Of a stretch of DNA of 64,000 nucleotides, positions 61,490 to 64,000 are shown one piece after another. The stretch is taken from the NCBI GenBank assembly GCA_021904315.1, contig CM038907.1, positions 28,899,223 through 28,963,222 of the forward strand, in the 5' to 3' direction. The notes beneath the pieces were generated by a model, which was not told the DNA's origin, ran no database searches, and saw only the letters and a list, made by a program, of their open reading frames with translations. The stretch's first letter is position 1; every line of letters starts with the position of its first letter. Source of the DNA: Sphagnum magellanicum (Eukaryota > Streptophyta > Sphagnopsida > Sphagnales > Sphagnaceae). A program made the position numbers and the translations under genes.

Positions 61490-61612
61490 TGATAATGATA
61501 AAAATTCACATTGAAAGAAGGGATGAAAAAGGTCAAAAAATGAATGAATGTGGTCCATTTCATGTGGTTCATTTTCATCCCCTCTTTCAATGTGAATTTT
61601 TTATCATTATCA
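61490..61612. repeat. Near-perfect hairpin with 40-bp arms
   Basis: The left arm, 61490-61529 (TGATAATGATA, AAAATTCACATTGAAAG, GGGATGAAAA), is complementary to the right arm, 61572-61612 (TTTTCATCCCC, CTTTCAATGTGAATTTTT, TATCATTATCA), with only a few mismatches. The loop is about 42 bases. The size fits a small MITE remnant or a hairpin-RNA precursor. The flanks show no clear target duplication. Confidence 0.75.
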
Positions 61613-61619
61613 GAATCCT

Positions 61620-63530
61620 GATGGGAATTGTGAACATTATCTAGCCCTGTTGGATGAATATTTTATGGATGAGAAATAATCACACGGAAATTGCCTCCAT
61701 CCTCCTCCTTCGTCTTCGTCTTCTTCGAGTCTTTTGTTCTTCTGCTGTTCAGTGCACATGCGAGCTCTGCTCTTCTGAAGACTGGAATCGGAGCTCGCTG
61801 TGGCGTTTAACACAATTGATGCTATCACTCTTCACATTTGACCATCCCTGTGTGCCATGTCCATCGGCAGACTACAAACTACAGACTCTGTCTGCTTGCA
61901 TACAAAAAGTTTGTGTATAAAATTTGGTTGCTGCAGGATTGGGAGAGCGTAATTAGGTTTTGTTAAGATCCAGTTCCCATTAATTTCTGGCAACCATTCA
62001 ACAATCAGCCACGCTATGGCAAATCAACGTTTGTGCTCCAAGAAAAAACCAGAATCATTTTCGGAAGAAGTCATGATGCACTTAAGAGTTCATCAACGCG
62101 GCAACCAATAATGTAAATGATGTTGTTGTTGGGTTTAGGGTTTAGGGTGGCTCTCTCTCTCCTCTATCATCAGTGGCTTCATATAGCAATTTCATACTTG
62201 AGAAGAACTCGACACTTTCAGTACAAATCAATGAGACTAGAAGACCTGATGCATGGGTGAAATGTTACAAAACCCTCAACCCAAAGTCCTTAACAAGGTC
62301 CGACCTGAAAAATGTGAGAGCTATTCTCTTGAGCAAAGGAAACAACCTCCACAACCCACCAGTCGCATCTCACTGACTACTTATGTAATGCCCTGAGACC
62401 GAAAAGAACCAAGCTTGCCGAACACCCAAGTGTAAGGTGAGAACTAAGAACGGTTACACGTTCCGAAACCTTCAGAAATTTTCGCCAGTTCTTTTCTATG
62501 AATAGAACAACTTTTCCCTTCAATGACACACCTGTTGTTGCTTTGCTTTAAGTCTCTCATGGTGAGCTACGAGTCTGAAAATCTCTATTAAAAAAAACTA
62601 AGGTCGGAGGAGCAAAACCGGCACTGGAAATCATGAAATTATCCAAGATCATAGTTATGCACTGAGGTGGTGATGAAGCACAACTGTAATTTGTCTTACT
62701 GAAACTATTGCAGAGCTTGAACATGAGCTTCAAACAAATCCTTCCTTTCAAAACAACTAAGGGACAATTCCTAAACTAGTCCAAATATATGTGGCATTGA
62801 AATAATTAGAAGATCATGCATGTTACCCAAAGAAACTTGTCTAGTACAGGAATTGATCAGGAATATCATTAAATAATGAAATGAAGCTCTGATCACAACT
62901 GAGAAATTTTGTATTCAATCGATCAGCTACCGCGTGCTAATCAGCTTAACAAAAGCCGATATCATTGGAGTCACGACCAGTTCAGCTGAAGGGGTACAAA
63001 ATTGATTGATGCAGCTGGTAGTTACGCAACTGCAACATCTCTTCGATTCCGTAGATGAGAAGACTAGAAAATGAGCGGAACTCGAAGGTAAATAAAAGCA
63101 TGGTCTTGCGGATCTGAAATTCCCTAGCACCAATTAGACTCGACTGATTAGTAGCGGTTTAAGATCATCTCTGCAATATGAGAAATACCCAAATTACGTT
63201 ACTTCACAAGTAAGCGGCAAGGTCTATGGATACAAGAGTATTCTGTCTCGGTGACCTTGAAAAACTATATGGAGAACTGTGCAATGGAACCTACAATATC
63301 GAAGGTGCCGAGACTAGCAACAAGTGCTTCAGAGGCTTTCGGCCGTTGCGACAAGTACTATAAATATGCCACAATTCGTCATAGGCTAGCATGTCCCACA
63401 AGTTTTCTGACACCATATATAGTTTGAGTGCGGCTGAGATCTGTAGGAATCGCAAACCCTTTTGGAGTGAGCTTCTTAGTAGTCGTCTTCATTCCATTCC
63501 GAAGCTTTCGGTACTTGTGCTAATCTTGCG
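61620..63530. other. Intergenic DNA, no supportable gene
   Basis: Short open frames on both strands without motifs. Telomere-type repeats at 62133-62148 precede a CTCTCTCT run, a look often found in plant 5' leaders, but no gene could be traced from it. Confidence 0.4.
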
Positions 63531-63535
63531 GGAAG

Positions 63536-64000
63536 ATGGAACCGATAACATCCAATAAGGCCGATCAGACTGCTTTAATAAAAGCTCTGGTCACTACAGA
63601 TTTCCCAGGTTTGTTTGATCGATGTTTGTCATTGCCATTTCCTAGTAGTTTTCTGGTTTTCTAGTAGATTGTAAAGAGCTGCGGCTGTACTATGGATTAC
63701 CCACCTAGCTCATATATAGTGGGCTGTGGTGGTTTGCCTTCTAGACAACCTTCATGTGGACACAATCTCTTGTGCATCTTGCTTCTGCTGCAATCTGCAA
63801 CTAACTCCTGAAATTCCATTATGCTGCATGCAATCATCGTAATTTCGGGAGTATTTTTCGCTAGTACCCATCAGCTTGTTTTCTCCTCAATTCATCTTTT
63901 TTTCTGCTGCAAGCTGCTGCAGTTTACTTAATCACGGGTGATGAATTTGCACTAACATGTTGCCGTCGTGTGCAGGTCTCACAACTGCAGACGCTCCTGT
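63536..64000 (+). CDS. Possible 5' exons of a gene running off the right edge
   Basis: An ATG at 63536 opens 24 codons (MEPITSNKADQTALIKALVT, then TDFP) to a donor at 63608 (CCCAG then GTTTGT). An acceptor GTGTGCAG ending at 63976 then keeps the frame as GLTTADAP to the edge. Phase and splice signals agree, but the coding stretch is too short to recognise and the call could be chance. Confidence 0.25.

Noticed and set aside
56130..62148. Interstitial telomere array
   Set aside because: Only two TTTAGGG units at each place, best read as telo-box-like motifs or chance.

Overview
The window is nuclear DNA of a land plant. It carries spliced genes with GT-AG (and some GC-AG) introns for plant-specific proteins: a chloroplast RRM-PPR protein of the PPR4 type, an RS2Z-type SR splicing factor, a rhomboid of the RBL15 type and organellar ribosomal protein bL33. 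It also holds an NLR immune receptor whose N-terminus is an alpha/beta-hydrolase. Hydrolase-NBS-LRR (HNL) receptors are known from bryophytes, notably liverworts, so a bryophyte or another seedless plant is the best guess. The species cannot be named from the sequence.

Layout. 1-13 kb is very AT-rich and shows no supportable gene. It holds short tandem arrays (about 6.05-6.49, 7.86-8.19 and 8.78-9.56 kb) and CACTA-like transposon termini. 13.1-21.2 kb is the HNL gene on the minus strand: three hydrolase exons, one NB-ARC exon, then one 4-kb LRR exon with about 52 nearly identical 72-bp units. The exon ends in a CAA-to-TAA stop, and decayed LRR units continue beyond it. 22.0-22.2 kb looks like a tRNA-derived SINE. 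22.85-27.47 kb is a large fold-back with two arms of about 1.5 kb, nested MITEs in both arms and further MITEs in its centre. 29.5-30.6 kb is the decayed 3' end of a LINE.

The right half is gene-rich and less AT-rich. It contains an unrecognised 425-residue ORF (minus, 31.9-33.2 kb), the rhomboid (plus, 35.4-39.4 kb), bL33 (minus, 42.3-42.4 kb; 57 residues, with telo-boxes upstream), a copia gag relic (plus, 45.3-45.9 kb), the RS2Z splicing factor (plus, seven exons, 47.9-52.5 kb), PPR4 (minus, eleven exons, 55.3-60.4 kb) and possibly the first exons of a gene at the right edge. RS2Z and PPR4 converge tail to tail.

The genes do not form a pathway. The housekeeping ones serve organelle translation and RNA processing (bL33, PPR4), nuclear splicing (RS2Z) and membrane proteolysis (rhomboid). 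The HNL receptor sits apart in a repeat-rich region. Exon borders were derived by hand from splice signals, reading-frame continuity and family similarity; no search was run.
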